Positions 9,070 through 18,243 of a DNA stretch of 64,000 nucleotides are shown piece by piece. Within the stretch, counting starts at the first letter, position 1. Each line of letters starts with the position of its first letter. The translations under genes and the position numbers were made by a program. The DNA is from Terasakiispira papahanaumokuakeensis (GTDB lineage Bacteria; Pseudomonadota; Gammaproteobacteria; Pseudomonadales; Halomonadaceae): assembly GCF_001709345.1 (NCBI RefSeq), contig NZ_MDTQ01000001.1, positions 1,587,108 through 1,651,107 of the forward strand, in the 5' to 3' direction. The notes below the pieces were generated by a model, which saw only the letters and a list, made by a program, of their open reading frames with translations, made no database searches and was not told the origin of the DNA.

Positions 9070-10185
9070 TTAAGTGTCACGCAATGAAATGAAGAAGCAC
9101 CTACTAAACATTATGTAGGCCAGGATTGTCGTTATGCATGCAATTAAAGCCATTGCGATTAACTGCGGCATAATGGTATCGATACCTGCACCCTTTAAAT
9201 AGATGATTTTAGTGATTTCAGTAAAGTGTCGAACAGGGTTAATCCAGGTGAGGGTTTGCAGCCAGTTCGGCATATTGTCAATTGGTGCTACATAGCCTGA
9301 TAGCAGTATCGCAGGCATCATAAAAACAAAAACACCAATAAATGCTTGCTGTTGAGTATTACACAACGCTGAAATTAGCAAACCAAAGCCAATTAATGAG
9401 ATGCCATAAAGTGTCATGCTCCCATAAAAGAGGAGCAAGGAGCCTGCAAAAGGAATTTGATAGCCCCAAAGTGCTGCGAGCAATACAATCGTCGCTTGCC
9501 CTGTTGCAATAATAATGGCGGGGACGGCTTTGCCTAGAAAAATCTCAAAAGTGGATAGAGGGGAGACCAGCAGTTGCTCTAAAGTCCCTTGCTCTCTTTC
9601 TCTCGCAACTGATAACGCAGTCACAATAAGGACGCCAATCGTCGTGATTAATGCAATCAATGATGGCACCACAAACCATTGATAGTTTAGGTTAGGGTTA
9701 TACCAGTGTCGCGTAATGAGCTGACTTTTGGGTGGGTGCTTTTGCTCTGATAGCGCAAATTTTTGTATCAACTTCTCGATGTTTTGTGCTGCAATCTGTG
9801 CACTGTTAGAGTTTCTCCCATCTAATAAAAGCTGAACATGTGCGGTATCACCCTTAGCTAAATGTCGAGAAAATGATGGCTCAAAGCGAACAATAACCAG
9901 AGCAGACTGGCGGTCAAGCGCTTCTATCATTGAGGGCTCATCATGTAATAATATTACTTTGTTGAAAGTGCTTGCTTGAGCAATACGCTGTGTCAACTCA
10001 ATACTGGCATGGCCATTATCTTGATTCAAGATCGCAACCGTTGCCCTTGTCACATCCAGTGTTGCAGCAAAAGGGAAAACCAACACTTGAATGATGACCG
10101 GAACAATTAAAATAATCCGAGTCTGACGCTCGCGAAGCAAGGATTGGAGCTCTTTGATGATTAGAGTCAAAAGACGATGAATCAT
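9070..10185 (-). CDS. ybhR: ABC-2 type permease, YbhR-like
   Basis: A 371-residue ABC exporter membrane subunit: one N-terminal membrane segment, a large periplasmic domain (about residues 45-170), then five segments. The stretch [20 protein letters not shown] is the cytoplasmic coupling helix region typical of ABC-2 permeases. It is the last gene of a four-gene run matching E. coli ybhG-ybhF-ybhS-ybhR in order, sizes and domain content (YbhR has 368 residues). The E. coli system exports some antibiotics and cations; the substrate here is unknown. Confidence 0.88.
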   Translation of the reverse strand: MIHRLLTLIIKELQSLLRERQTRIILIVPVIIQVLVFPFAATLDVTRATVAILNQDNGHASIELTQRIAQASTFNKVILLHDEPSMIEALDRQSALVIVRFEPSFSRHLAKGDTAHVQLLLDGRNSNSAQIAAQNIEKLIQKFALSEQKHPPKSQLITRHWYNPNLNYQWFVVPSLIALITTIGVLIVTALSVAREREQGTLEQLLVSPLSTFEIFLGKAVPAIIIATGQATIVLLAALWGYQIPFAGSLLLFYGSMTLYGISLIGFGLLISALCNTQQQAFIGVFVFMMPAILLSGYVAPIDNMPNWLQTLTWINPVRHFTEITKIIYLKGAGIDTIMPQLIAMALIACITTILAYIMFSRCFFISLRDT

Positions 10186-10202
10186 AATGAAAAGCTCCCA
10201 GC

Positions 10203-11330
10203 TTATGCTAATTGACGCGATGTTTTAAAAGCGGTTAAGCCAATAAAAATAAAAGCCGTAATTAACAAATAAAGGCTATTGATCAAAATGATAGGGGTAA
10301 GATTTCCAGCTAAAAAAAGCGTTTTCAAAATACTGACAAAATAACGTGCAGGTACCAATTGGCTGACCCATTGCACCAGGTGAGGCATACTACCAATCTC
10401 GAATACGAAGCCCGATAACATGACCGCAGGTAAGAAAGCCGCATTGAGTGCCATCATAGCCGCATTAAATTGATTACGGGTGATCGTTGAAATTAATAGC
10501 CCCATCCCCATAGAGCTGGTTAAAAATAGCAGGCTTACGACGATCAGAAGCAGAAAGCTTCCTCTTAGTGGTACGCCCATAATGCCAGTACTCAATGCGA
10601 CGCATAGCAGCATGGCAAACATACCCAGAACATAGTACGGCAACAGCTTGGACAGTAATAACTCCGTTCGAGTCACACGTGTGGCCAAAATGGCTTCCAT
10701 CGTGCCTCTTTCCCATTCTCGAGCGATGACAAGTGAGGTTAAAATCGCACCAATCACAGTCATAATGATGCTGATCGCTCCTGGGATAATAAAGTACTGG
10801 CTGATCGCAGCAGGGTTATACCAAACTCGCATTTCTACTTCGATAGGGCGAGCCTCTTTGACTCCCAAACGATATTGTTTTTGAGTGAGCCAAACTTCCC
10901 ATGCGCCTTGCACATATTGCTGTAAGAATTGAGCAGTATTCGGTTCACTACCATCAGTGATCACCTGTAATGGGGCGATTTCGTCTCGATTTAATCGATC
11001 CGAAAAATCAGTTGGAATAATCACTAATCCTCGAATCTGGTTCGCTTCTAGCTGCTGAACTAAAGGGGCTCGGTGGTCAGCAACAATAGGCTCAATATAA
11101 GGAGAGTCATCAAAAGCCTGGATCAACGCATGTGTATCAGCATTGTGTGATTCAGCCACAATGCCAAGACGAATCACCCCTGAATCGAGGTTGATGCCAT
11201 AACCAAAAATAAAAAGTAATAATAATGGAATCACAACCGCAATCATGGCGCTGCTGGGGTCACGCAGAATCTGATAAGACTCTTTTCGACACATGGCAAT
11301 AAGGCGTCGCCAAGCAATAGGGGATTGCAT
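10203..11330 (-). CDS. ybhS: ABC-2 type permease, YbhS-like
   Basis: The second membrane subunit of the exporter, 375 residues (E. coli YbhS 377). It has the same architecture as its neighbour: N-terminal membrane segment with [10 protein letters not shown] just after it, a periplasmic domain, then five membrane segments. Its coupling region is [24 protein letters not shown]. The start codon shares one base with the ybhF stop codon (TGATG arrangement), a sign of translational coupling, and 17 bases separate it from ybhR. The two permeases presumably form a heterodimer. Confidence 0.88.
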   Translation of the reverse strand: MQSPIAWRRLIAMCRKESYQILRDPSSAMIAVVIPLLLLFIFGYGINLDSGVIRLGIVAESHNADTHALIQAFDDSPYIEPIVADHRAPLVQQLEANQIRGLVIIPTDFSDRLNRDEIAPLQVITDGSEPNTAQFLQQYVQGAWEVWLTQKQYRLGVKEARPIEVEMRVWYNPAAISQYFIIPGAISIIMTVIGAILTSLVIAREWERGTMEAILATRVTRTELLLSKLLPYYVLGMFAMLLCVALSTGIMGVPLRGSFLLLIVVSLLFLTSSMGMGLLISTITRNQFNAAMMALNAAFLPAVMLSGFVFEIGSMPHLVQWVSQLVPARYFVSILKTLFLAGNLTPIILINSLYLLITAFIFIGLTAFKTSRQLA

Positions 11331-13048
11331 TATGAATGCACCTCATCATATTTCGCGATGAGGCGGATAAAAGCTTCTTCCATGGTTAAATTTGATTCAG
11401 ATGCTTTGGTGACTTGCTGTTTCAATTGATCCGGTGTATCTAAAGCAATTAATTTGCCGTGATAAACTAAGCCTATCCGATCACAAAACTCTGCTTCATC
11501 CATGAAGTGCGTAGTCACCATCACCGTGACCCCTTTTTCAACCATACCATTAATGTGGACCCAAAACTCACGCCGGGTCAGAGGGTCAACACCTGACGTC
11601 GGCTCATCCAAGAATAAAATCTCAGGCTGATGCATGAGCGCACATGCCAATGCAAGGCGTTGTTTAAAGCCAAGAGGTAGCGATTCAGGCGTTTGGGCAA
11701 GAAGAGGTTCGAGTTGAAAGGCATGGATCATTTCTTCAATTCGCTGCCGTCGCTCTTTTCCTTTCAGACCATATGTGCCAGAAAAAAAGCGTAAGTTCTG
11801 AAGAACGCTCAAATGGCCATAAAGGGAGAATTTTTGCGCCATGTAACCTAATCGACGACGCACTTTACCTGAACGAGCTTTCAGGTTGATGCCCAACACA
11901 TTGGCTTGACCTGACGAGACGGGGAGAAGGCCACACATCATCCTAAATGTCGTCGATTTCCCCGCACCATTAGGGCCAAGAAGCCCAAAAATTTCACCAC
12001 GTTTTACTTTAAAATTGACGTGATCCGTTGCGGTAAAATCACCAAAAGTGCGCGTAAGTTCGATGGCTTCAATCGCTGGGGTTGACTCATGATTTGAACG
12101 TTGCGGTAAAATTTCCGCCAACGCCGAATGACGAACACTCGCACCACCTAAGCGATCAATAAAAGCATCCTCAAAACGAGGCTCGACTGATTTTTCATTG
12201 CCATTTAGAGATAGTGCTTTGCTTAAATTTTCAATATCACTTGCATCATGCAAAATCGCTCGAACTTGACGTCCTTGTAGAACAGCATCCGATACGCTTG
12301 GGTGCTGTAATATTTGTGTTAAGTAATGGCGCGGGTGGGCCCCTCCAGGCAGTAGCCAGCAGCGCCCTTCCATGTGAGCAGTCATCATGTCTGGCACGCC
12401 TTGATAAAGCACTTCACCCTCATTCATCAGAACCAGTTGATCACATTGCTCAGCTTCATCAAGGTAAGACGTACTCCACAAGATCAGCATACCGTCATTG
12501 GCCAATTCATGGACCATACGCCATAGCTCTCGGCGTGAGATAGGATCAACACCAACGCCAGGCTCATCCAACAAAAGAACTTTAGGGCTTCCTACCAATG
12601 TGCAGGCTAATCCCAACTTTTGCTTCATTCCACCCGATAGCTTTCCTGCGGGACGGTGTGTGAAGGCATGCAAATCAGTAAAGGTCAATAATTGGTGGTA
12701 GGTCTCTGGCCATAGAGAGGGCTCAACACCTCTCAAATCGGCGTAGAGATTGAGGTTTTCTCGAACAGTAAGGTCTTCATATAGGCCAAACTTTTGTGGC
12801 ATATAGCCTAATTGAGCATGCAGTTGATCTAGTGATTGATCGGGGACCAACCCCGCAACTTCTAACGTACCTGACGTGGGGGAAAGTAGGCCGGCCATCA
12901 TCCGTAGCAAAGTGGTTTTGCCAGCACCATCTGGCCCGACCAGCCCGGTTACTTTTCCAGCCTCTATGGTCAGTGACATTGGAGCCACAGCGGGCTTATC
13001 CTGCCCCTCAAAGGACTTGGATACGGCTGTCAGCTCAATTCGATTCAT
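11330..13048 (-). CDS. ybhF: ABC transporter ATP-binding protein with two fused ATPase domains, YbhF-like
   Basis: A 572-residue protein with two nucleotide-binding domains in tandem, as in E. coli YbhF (578). The first has Walker [10 protein letters not shown] (about residues 38-46), signature LSGGMKQ and Walker [14 protein letters not shown]. The second has GPNGAGKST, a non-standard signature LPLGFKQ and [12 protein letters not shown]. The atypical second signature is, as I recall, also present in YbhF, so it is a family trait rather than damage. The start overlaps the end of ybhG by 14 bases. It powers export through the YbhS and YbhR permeases. Confidence 0.92.
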   Translation of the reverse strand: MNRIELTAVSKSFEGQDKPAVAPMSLTIEAGKVTGLVGPDGAGKTTLLRMMAGLLSPTSGTLEVAGLVPDQSLDQLHAQLGYMPQKFGLYEDLTVRENLNLYADLRGVEPSLWPETYHQLLTFTDLHAFTHRPAGKLSGGMKQKLGLACTLVGSPKVLLLDEPGVGVDPISRRELWRMVHELANDGMLILWSTSYLDEAEQCDQLVLMNEGEVLYQGVPDMMTAHMEGRCWLLPGGAHPRHYLTQILQHPSVSDAVLQGRQVRAILHDASDIENLSKALSLNGNEKSVEPRFEDAFIDRLGGASVRHSALAEILPQRSNHESTPAIEAIELTRTFGDFTATDHVNFKVKRGEIFGLLGPNGAGKSTTFRMMCGLLPVSSGQANVLGINLKARSGKVRRRLGYMAQKFSLYGHLSVLQNLRFFSGTYGLKGKERRQRIEEMIHAFQLEPLLAQTPESLPLGFKQRLALACALMHQPEILFLDEPTSGVDPLTRREFWVHINGMVEKGVTVMVTTHFMDEAEFCDRIGLVYHGKLIALDTPDQLKQQVTKASESNLTMEEAFIRLIAKYDEVHS

Positions 13049-14027
13049 GATGGTCTTTAAAACGAAGCGTGACCGGCATACCCTGTCTAAGCAATGTGGC
13101 TTCTTCGTCTAAGATGATGCGTAATCGATAAACTAAGCTGGTTCGAAGTTCCTCTGTTTGCACAGTTTTCGGGGTGAATTCAGCCGTAGGTGATACAAAG
13201 CCGATGTGACCTTGGTAAGTCTTATTCGGTGCACTATCACTCGAAATCAACATACGACGCCCTGGACGTGCTTCGCCTAATTGAGGCTCATCAATATAAG
13301 CCTTGATCCACATGGGTTTGGCAAGTGCAAGTGTTAGGACTGTGGCGCCTTGGTTCAACATCGCCCCTGGCTCTCTTGCACGGACTAAAATAGTGCCATC
13401 TGTAGGTGCGAACAAATGCGTATCTTCAGCATCCAATTGGGCCGCAGCCAGTGCCGATTGGGCTTGGCTTACCTGTGCCCGCCCTTGAGCAATTTGCTCT
13501 GGTCGATTGCCTTTTAAATATTGATCAAGCTGCTGTTGGGCTGAGGCTAGATCTGCTCTCGCTTGATCTCTCCGATCTTGTGCCGCATCGACCGCATCTT
13601 GAGCAATCGCATTCTGTTGGCGTAAACGGATTAAGCGGTCATAGTTGCGTTTAGCGTATAGGAAAGCCGATTCAGCCTGAGACATGCGCTCCCGAGCCTG
13701 AGCAATCACCTGTTCTCGATAACCCGCTTCTAAAAGGTCTAAGCTGGCTTGGGCGGCTTGGAGATTAGCTTGCGCTTGTTGAATACGCACTTGGTAAGGC
13801 GCATCGTCTAATTCACCTAATTGCATTCCTTTGGCCACTTGATCGCCTTCATCGACATTGAGTTTGGCTAGCCTACCACCAACTCGAAAGGCTAAATCGA
13901 CTGTGCGAATGTCCACATTGCCATAAAGGGTTAGAGGCTTAGTTTCCTCAGTGTTGAGCTGTAAGTAGCCATAAAAAGCAGTAGCAATGATAATCATCAA
14001 TACCAGTACACTGATGGTCCGTCTCAT
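13035..14027 (-). CDS. ybhG: HlyD family periplasmic adaptor, YbhG-like
   Basis: The membrane-fusion subunit of the exporter, 330 residues (E. coli YbhG 332). A signal-anchor (residues about 5-22) is followed by a lipoyl-type half motif (NVDIRTVDLAFRVGGRL), a long coiled-coil hairpin rich in A, Q and R (about residues 75-205), the second lipoyl half (LFAPTDGTILVRAREPGAML) and a beta-barrel region. It links the inner-membrane ABC transporter to the outer membrane, probably to a TolC-type channel encoded elsewhere. It is the first gene of the run. In E. coli a TetR gene (cecR) precedes the run; none is present here. Confidence 0.92.
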   Translation of the reverse strand: MRRTISVLVLMIIIATAFYGYLQLNTEETKPLTLYGNVDIRTVDLAFRVGGRLAKLNVDEGDQVAKGMQLGELDDAPYQVRIQQAQANLQAAQASLDLLEAGYREQVIAQARERMSQAESAFLYAKRNYDRLIRLRQQNAIAQDAVDAAQDRRDQARADLASAQQQLDQYLKGNRPEQIAQGRAQVSQAQSALAAAQLDAEDTHLFAPTDGTILVRAREPGAMLNQGATVLTLALAKPMWIKAYIDEPQLGEARPGRRMLISSDSAPNKTYQGHIGFVSPTAEFTPKTVQTEELRTSLVYRLRIILDEEATLLRQGMPVTLRFKDHHESN

Positions 14028-14300
14028 GGTTATCCCTGGCCTTATCTCAGACAGCTACTGTTTTAGATAATACTGATATTGCACTATAACGAATTTAAGT
14101 TTGAATTTGAATTTAAGGGTGTTAAAAGTCATCGAACATCGCTTGAATCGTGCAGCAGTAAACGATTTTTTGTGGATTTTTGTGTGAGTGGCTTGGGGGG
14201 CAATATCTGAAATGGGTCGCTTGAAAAAAGTATCATCGCGGTAATGTTAAGTGAAAAGAAGCACGCCACGTCTAAGCTTTCAATTAAAACGGAGACCCCA

Positions 14301-14573
14301 ATGACATCTGTCAAAATTCGCTATTGTCCAAAATGCAGGTGGTTGTTACGTGCAGGTTGGACTGCCCAAGAGCTGCTAACCACTTTTGAGGATGAATTGA
14401 CTGAGGTTTCAATCGGTCCAGGGGAGGGGGGACAGTTTGATATTTGGCTGGATGAAGAGTTAATTTGGTGTCGTCGAGACGAAGGCGGATTTCCAGAACT
14501 CAAAATACTCAAGCAGCGCTTGAGAGACAAGCTCGACCCAGAGCGAGATTTAGGTCATAGCGATCGAAAATAA
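14301..14573 (+). CDS. SelT/SelW/SelH (Rdx) family protein, cysteine form
   Basis: A 90-residue thioredoxin-like protein of the Rdx family. The redox motif is C9-P-K-C12 in RYCPKCRWLLRA, where selenoprotein W has selenocysteine at the second position. GPGEGGQFDIWLDEELIW and FPELKILKQRLRDKL complete the fold. The ATG at 14301 has GGAGA six bases upstream; an earlier in-frame ATG at 14244 would add an unrelated tail. The reaction is unknown, but thiol redox chemistry is likely. It stands alone, with divergent ybhG upstream. Confidence 0.87.
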   Translation: MTSVKIRYCPKCRWLLRAGWTAQELLTTFEDELTEVSIGPGEGGQFDIWLDEELIWCRRDEGGFPELKILKQRLRDKLDPERDLGHSDRK

Positions 14574-14810
14574 TATAACTTTTTATTCTACCGAATGGGG
14601 TTGAGGTTAGGAGCAAGCTCAGGCTTACTGACTAAGCAGCCAAATCAACATATTGATATACCTGCATTAAAACTTCCAATGCTTACGAACAAAGCGCCAA
14701 AGGCGAACTTGAGGTTGATTGATGGTTGAGCGCTATGGGGAGTAAGCAAGGAAGTCGTTATGATTTCAATCTAACCTTAAGTGACGCTCCCATGACACTG
14801 CAGACAGTCT

Positions 14811-14865
14811 GGACAAACATTCATCTTGAGAACCTTAACCGAGGTTCTCGAGTGATTGTTTGTCC
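14811..14865. other. Long imperfect hairpin upstream of the DUF1127 gene
   Basis: The left arm 14811-14835 and right arm 14842-14865 pair over about 20 positions with two wobbles, two mismatches and one bulge. The ends GGACAAACA and TGTTTGTCC pair perfectly, as do GAGAACCT and AGGTTCTC next to the TAACCG loop. No T tract follows. It could be a folded 5' leader, a small RNA, or a terminator for upstream transcription. Confidence 0.6.
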
Positions 14866-14890
14866 GCGTGTATGGGATTGAAACTTCCCT

Positions 14891-14912
14891 GGCCGCGGAT
14901 CTTGCCGCGGCC
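14891..14912. other. GC-rich hairpin in the DUF1127 leader
   Basis: Perfect 8-base arms GGCCGCGG and CCGCGGCC around an ATCTTG loop, about 60 bases ahead of the start codon. It is probably part of the leader transcript. There is no T tract, so a simple terminator is unlikely. Confidence 0.6.
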
Positions 14913-14971
14913 TTGCTCCTGAATTGACTTCACTGCCCGACAAGATCCCGGTCTCTTTTGGAGACTCGATC

Positions 14972-15211
14972 ATGTCAATTTTAAACATATCAATTTTAAA
15001 GTGGATCAAAGTTTTTTGTCGAGCAGGCGATAACACCACAACACATCATTTCGACTATCAGACACTGGCTCATTTAGATAACCATTTGCTACGCGATATT
15101 GGGCTTTATATCGAGCATGGTGAAGTTCGTCCTCTAACCGGGCAGCCTAGCCATGGCATTGAGCGAGTTGCACATGAGTACTGTTGTTATTGTGGGAGAC
15201 CCATGACATAG
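14972..15211 (+). CDS. DUF1127 family small protein with C-terminal cysteine cluster
   Basis: A 79-residue basic small protein. The centre (YQTLAHLDNHLLRDIGLYIEHGEV) is the DUF1127 (YjiS-like) domain with its LxDIGL core. Work in Agrobacterium links such small proteins to RNA turnover; a role here is inference. The C-terminal EYCCYCGRPM carries three cysteines in a C-C-x-C arrangement, unusual for this family as I know it. GGAG eight bases before the ATG at 14972 supports this start over one at 14924. Strong hairpins lie before and directly after the gene. Confidence 0.8.
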   Translation: MSILNISILKWIKVFCRAGDNTTTHHFDYQTLAHLDNHLLRDIGLYIEHGEVRPLTGQPSHGIERVAHEYCCYCGRPMT

Positions 15212-15213
15212 GC

Positions 15214-15249
15214 TATCCCGGCCACGATCTTGCGATGGTGGCCGGGATA
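15214..15249. terminator. Strong hairpin between the DUF1127 gene and azlD
   Basis: Arms 15214-15229 (TATCCCGGCCACGATC) and 15234-15249 pair at 15 of 16 positions around TTGC. It starts three bases after the DUF1127 stop and ends shortly before the azlD stop on the other strand. Location suggests a shared terminator, although no T tract follows. Confidence 0.65.
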
Positions 15250-15270
15250 CGTATGAGTAACATCATGGGA

Positions 15271-15603
15271 TTAAAGTGTTTGAGATGACAAAGTCAATGC
15301 CCACTTAAAACCGATAAAACAAATGAAGCCTAGTGTCGTCGTTAAAAGGATGCGTTTTGTCAGCATAATTAAGATCACGGTGCAAAGACCTGCCCATAAG
15401 TAAGGGTTTTGTACACTGAGGTTCACTCCATGAGTGTGTACAAAAATAATCGGGCCAATGACAGCCGCTAATAAGGCTGGAGCCGCGTAACTTAATAGAC
15501 GCTGCATATAAGGGCTTAAGTTGACGGGCAATTTAGGTTCTAAAAAAAGATAGCGACTTAAAAAAACCAAAACTGCCATCAGAATGATGGTAAGTACATT
15601 CAT
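15271..15603 (-). CDS. azlD: AzlD family branched-chain amino acid transport protein
   Basis: A 110-residue hydrophobic protein with about four membrane segments, the small partner of AzlC in exporters of branched-chain amino acids and related compounds. Family features are RYLFLEPKLPVNLSPYMQRLLSYAAPALLAAV near the N-terminus. The start overlaps the azlC stop by four bases (ATGA), so the two are translated together. Export of valine, leucine or isoleucine is family knowledge; substrate is not shown here. Confidence 0.88.
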   Translation of the reverse strand: MNVLTIILMAVLVFLSRYLFLEPKLPVNLSPYMQRLLSYAAPALLAAVIGPIIFVHTHGVNLSVQNPYLWAGLCTVILIMLTKRILLTTTLGFICFIGFKWALTLSSQTL

Positions 15604-16373
15604 TGATTAGACTCCCGCCAGCGATCAAGGGCATAACCTAGCACCATGCCTGATATGGTCGCGATCATAAGCCCCAATTTCATTTCATTGGCCGCACAAT
15701 AGACGGCAATGATCATAGAAAGTAAAACACAAAACCCAGTTCCCCAGGTTTGAATATTGGGAAATAAAATCGCAATAAAGATCGCGGCAACGGTGAAGTC
15801 TAGCCCCCAATGAGCCAGGTCGGGTAGCCAGTGACCAGCCACAATCCCGATGGCTGTTGATATATTCCACACCAAATAGAAGCTTAATCCGGCCCCTAAC
15901 ATATACCAACGGTCAGCCTGTGTTCCTGCGCGGCTGTCTTGAGCCTTGGTGCAATGAACAAAAAACTCATCTGTCAGTAAAAAGCCCAACCCATATCGCC
16001 ACGGCCAAGGGAGTGGAGCAATTCGTTCACGCAATGCCATGCTATAAAGTAAGTGACGCGAGGTAATCAGTGCCGTTGTCATGAGTATACTGATAAGACC
16101 TAAACCGCTGGCCATCATGCCAATCACGACGAGCTGGGCCGTGCCAGCAAAGACAATCAATGACAGCAACTGTGTATTAAAAGCCCCGAGTCCAGAAGCC
16201 ACGCCATAAGCACCGACCATAACGCCCCAAGGAACGACAGCAACCGATAATGGCATCATGTCGATCGCCGCGCGTCTCACTGTATCCTTATAATTTTCTT
16301 CGTCTTTGATTTCTTGTCCCTCGATCAAAGGGGCTTTACTCACCGATGAATTTTGATTCATAGCAGTACCCAA
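15600..16373 (-). CDS. azlC: AzlC family branched-chain amino acid permease
   Basis: A 257-residue membrane protein, the large subunit of the AzlCD exporter (E. coli YgaZ-like). The family core is PWGVMVGAYGVASGLGAFNTQLLSLIVFAGTAQLV, followed by ALRERIAPLPWPWRYGLGFLLTDEFFV, both highly typical. A second ATG four codons in (16361) is another possible start. The AraC-type gene just upstream on the same strand is the likely regulator, with a hairpin terminator in between. Confidence 0.9.
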   Translation of the reverse strand: MGTAMNQNSSVSKAPLIEGQEIKDEENYKDTVRRAAIDMMPLSVAVVPWGVMVGAYGVASGLGAFNTQLLSLIVFAGTAQLVVIGMMASGLGLISILMTTALITSRHLLYSMALRERIAPLPWPWRYGLGFLLTDEFFVHCTKAQDSRAGTQADRWYMLGAGLSFYLVWNISTAIGIVAGHWLPDLAHWGLDFTVAAIFIAILFPNIQTWGTGFCVLLSMIIAVYCAANEMKLGLMIATISGMVLGYALDRWRESNQ

Positions 16374-16486
16374 TGCATCTTAATAATGAGCTGGAGCGGT
16401 GCACTATACGTTATCGCTTCACACGGATCTTGTATGGTTTTGCTTTAATGCAGAGCGGTGTGGGGCTTATAGGGTTAGATATGAGG

Positions 16487-16511
16487 AAAGCCTCTACATT
16501 AAGAGGCTTTT
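16487..16511. terminator. Hairpin terminator between the araC-type gene and azlC
   Basis: Perfect 9-base arms AAAGCCTCT and AGAGGCTTT with a six-base loop. Both flanks provide short T runs in the matching orientation. It lies right after the AraC-family stop, so it would separate that transcript from azlCD. Confidence 0.75.
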
Positions 16512-16526
16512 ATTCGCATGATACTT

Positions 16527-16560
16527 TATTGGTTATAGAGCCCTATTGGTTATAGAGCCC
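16527..16560. repeat. Perfect 17-bp tandem duplication at the end of the AraC-family gene
   Basis: The unit TATTGGTTATAGAGCCC occurs at 16527-16543 and 16544-16560 with no change. The inner copy encodes the last residues of the regulator (GLYNQ plus stop); the outer copy lies just past the stop. Replication slippage is the likely origin. Confidence 0.9.
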
Positions 16561-17376
16561 TTTTCTGAATTGCCCAGGGGTTACACCGAACACGCGTTTA
16601 AAGTAGCGGTGCATATGACTTTGGTCGTGGAAACCTGCCGCAAGTGCTGCATCCAAGAGTGGAACGCCTTGACGGAGGTACTGTTTAGCCAAGCGTAGTC
16701 GTTGTTGAATCTGATAGGCGTGGGGCGGGAGCCCAACATAGTGGCTAAATTGTTTGACTAAGTGCCATGCACTCATTTCTGCCATTTCAGAGAGCGCTTC
16801 CAGTGAAATACTTTGTTGAGAGTAATCGGTGAGAAATGCGCGGATACGTTCAACCTTTTGCTTAGCTTCTGGGGCCTCTTTAGGCGATGGAAGGGGTTGT
16901 GCGTGACGCTGAATGAGTAAGAGCAGGGCATTATATAATAGCGTCTCTTTCAACAAGCGATTATCGCTACGATACAACTGTATAAAAGTATGGCGTAAAA
17001 CGCCGGCTAATTCGGGGTCATACACAACAGGATCGGGAAAATAGATTGATCCATGCCAAGCATATCCGGCTTGGCCTAAGACCTGTTGGAGCTGTTCAAG
17101 CGTGGGATAACACGCATCATAAGACCAATGACTGGCGGTTGCGGAATGGCCATCATGGACTTGGTCATGATTAACAAGAATGATGCTGTCGCTTGGTGCG
17201 ATATACTTATCGTGGCCTCGTAGAAAGCGTTGAGCCCCTTCATGAATAACGCCAATCGTGTAGCCTTCATGTGTGTGTCGAGAGAAATGTTGGCGGAAAT
17301 AAGTGGCTTTAAGGCACTCAAGCCCACCCAGTTCATGAAGGGTACGGTATTCTGCTTTGTCGGTTGGCGTTTTCAT
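16543..17376 (-). CDS. AraC family transcriptional regulator
   Basis: A 277-residue regulator from the ATG at 17376 (an upstream in-frame ATG at 17460 is possible; neither has a clear ribosome site). The N-terminal half is a cupin-type ligand-binding domain (FSRHTHEGYTIGVIHEGAQRF, then VNHDQVHDG). The C-terminal hundred residues hold two helix-turn-helix motifs, ISLEALSEMAEMSAWHLVKQF and PLLDAALAAGFHDQSHMHRYFKRVFGVTPGQFRK. AzlC genes are often next to such regulators, so control of azlCD in response to an amino acid is the best guess. Confidence 0.9.
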   Translation of the reverse strand: MKTPTDKAEYRTLHELGGLECLKATYFRQHFSRHTHEGYTIGVIHEGAQRFLRGHDKYIAPSDSIILVNHDQVHDGHSATASHWSYDACYPTLEQLQQVLGQAGYAWHGSIYFPDPVVYDPELAGVLRHTFIQLYRSDNRLLKETLLYNALLLLIQRHAQPLPSPKEAPEAKQKVERIRAFLTDYSQQSISLEALSEMAEMSAWHLVKQFSHYVGLPPHAYQIQQRLRLAKQYLRQGVPLLDAALAAGFHDQSHMHRYFKRVFGVTPGQFRKGLYNQ

Positions 17377-17615
17377 ATGGCGAGTATAAAACAAAGGCCA
17401 CCAGTTTGTTTTGTACAAAATTGTGCAGATCGTTGCTCGATAGCGGGTAGGGTACGGCATCCCCTGTCAGCAATTTTGCTATCCATACCAAAAAGAGCGA
17501 TGGGTGAATTTGCCCCACTAATGAAGACCCCCCTTTGAGCATTATTCTGGGTCAGCATGATGCCACCCGTATCGATACCTCAAGATGATTCTAAAATCAC
17601 TCTGTAAAATACAAA

Positions 17616-17656
17616 GACCGTAGCAAACTCAGCTAAAACAGGGGGTTGCTACGGTC
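17616..17656. other. Inverted repeat downstream of the SCP2 gene
   Basis: Perfect 11-base arms GACCGTAGCAA (17616-17626) and TTGCTACGGTC (17646-17656) with a 19-base loop. It lies 3' of the SCP2-domain gene on the minus strand, as a terminator would, but lacks a T tract in that direction. Confidence 0.5.
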
Positions 17657-17711
17657 ATATGTTCGCTCAATATGAAGCGGAATTAGCTCAGAGGAAATAC
17701 TAGGGCGCCCA

Positions 17712-18026
17712 TCAAACAGGGAAGAGAGCCGAGAGCTTCGTTGCCAACATCATATCGCCTTCAGCACGCAGCTTACCGGCCATAAAAGCTTGCATGCCAT
17801 CTGTTTCACCTGACATCACATCTTTCAGCGTTTGTGAAGACATGATCAAAGTGACAGAAGGGTCATCATGTTCGCCTTGTTCGATAGTACAGGTTCCATC
17901 TGATACCTGAATGTAGTAATGATCTCCATCTTCGATATCAAACTGAAAGACTTCATTCATACCAGCCGCAGCATCGGAGTTGAATTTATTTTTCATCTGC
18001 TCAATGACTGCATTCACATCTGCCAT
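17712..18026 (-). CDS. SCP2 sterol-binding domain protein
   Basis: A 104-residue single-domain protein of the SCP2 family, a fold with a hydrophobic tunnel for lipids. Typical regions are INxxF-like ADVNAVIEQMKNKFNSDAA, FDIEDGDHYYIQVSDGTCTIEQGEHDDPSVTLIMS and MAGKLRAEGDMMLATKLSALF, the last being a strong family signature. The ATG at 18026 has GAGGG eight bases upstream, while the earlier ATG at 18089 does not. The ligand and role in this bacterium are unknown. Confidence 0.88.
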   Translation of the reverse strand: MADVNAVIEQMKNKFNSDAAAGMNEVFQFDIEDGDHYYIQVSDGTCTIEQGEHDDPSVTLIMSSQTLKDVMSGETDGMQAFMAGKLRAEGDMMLATKLSALFPV

Positions 18027-18243
18027 GGTTAGACCCTCTATAAAAATGCTGTTCGGATATTCTCTGAATGGTGGTCCGAGTGGAGTCACGTTAATTCAAA
18101 CAATCGTTTTAATCAAGTGATCATTTAGGCGTGTCAGTGTTGATATAAGAGGTTGGTAGATGTGCCTAAGTCTAAGGACTGGCATAATGTTTCAAAGCGT
18201 TGATGAGTCAATCGCGTATATCACCAATGAAAGGGAGGCCCAT

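Larger units (their letters stand above)
14574..14971. other. Intergenic region before the DUF1127 gene, with two hairpins
   Basis: About 400 bases without a recognisable gene. It contains a long imperfect hairpin (14811-14865) and a short perfect GC-rich one (14891-14912), listed separately. It should also carry the promoter and 5' leader of the DUF1127 gene. Confidence 0.6.

Noticed and set aside
12214..12701. Plus-strand open frames inside ybhF
   Set aside because: They are antisense frames within a well-supported ABC ATPase gene and have no family features.
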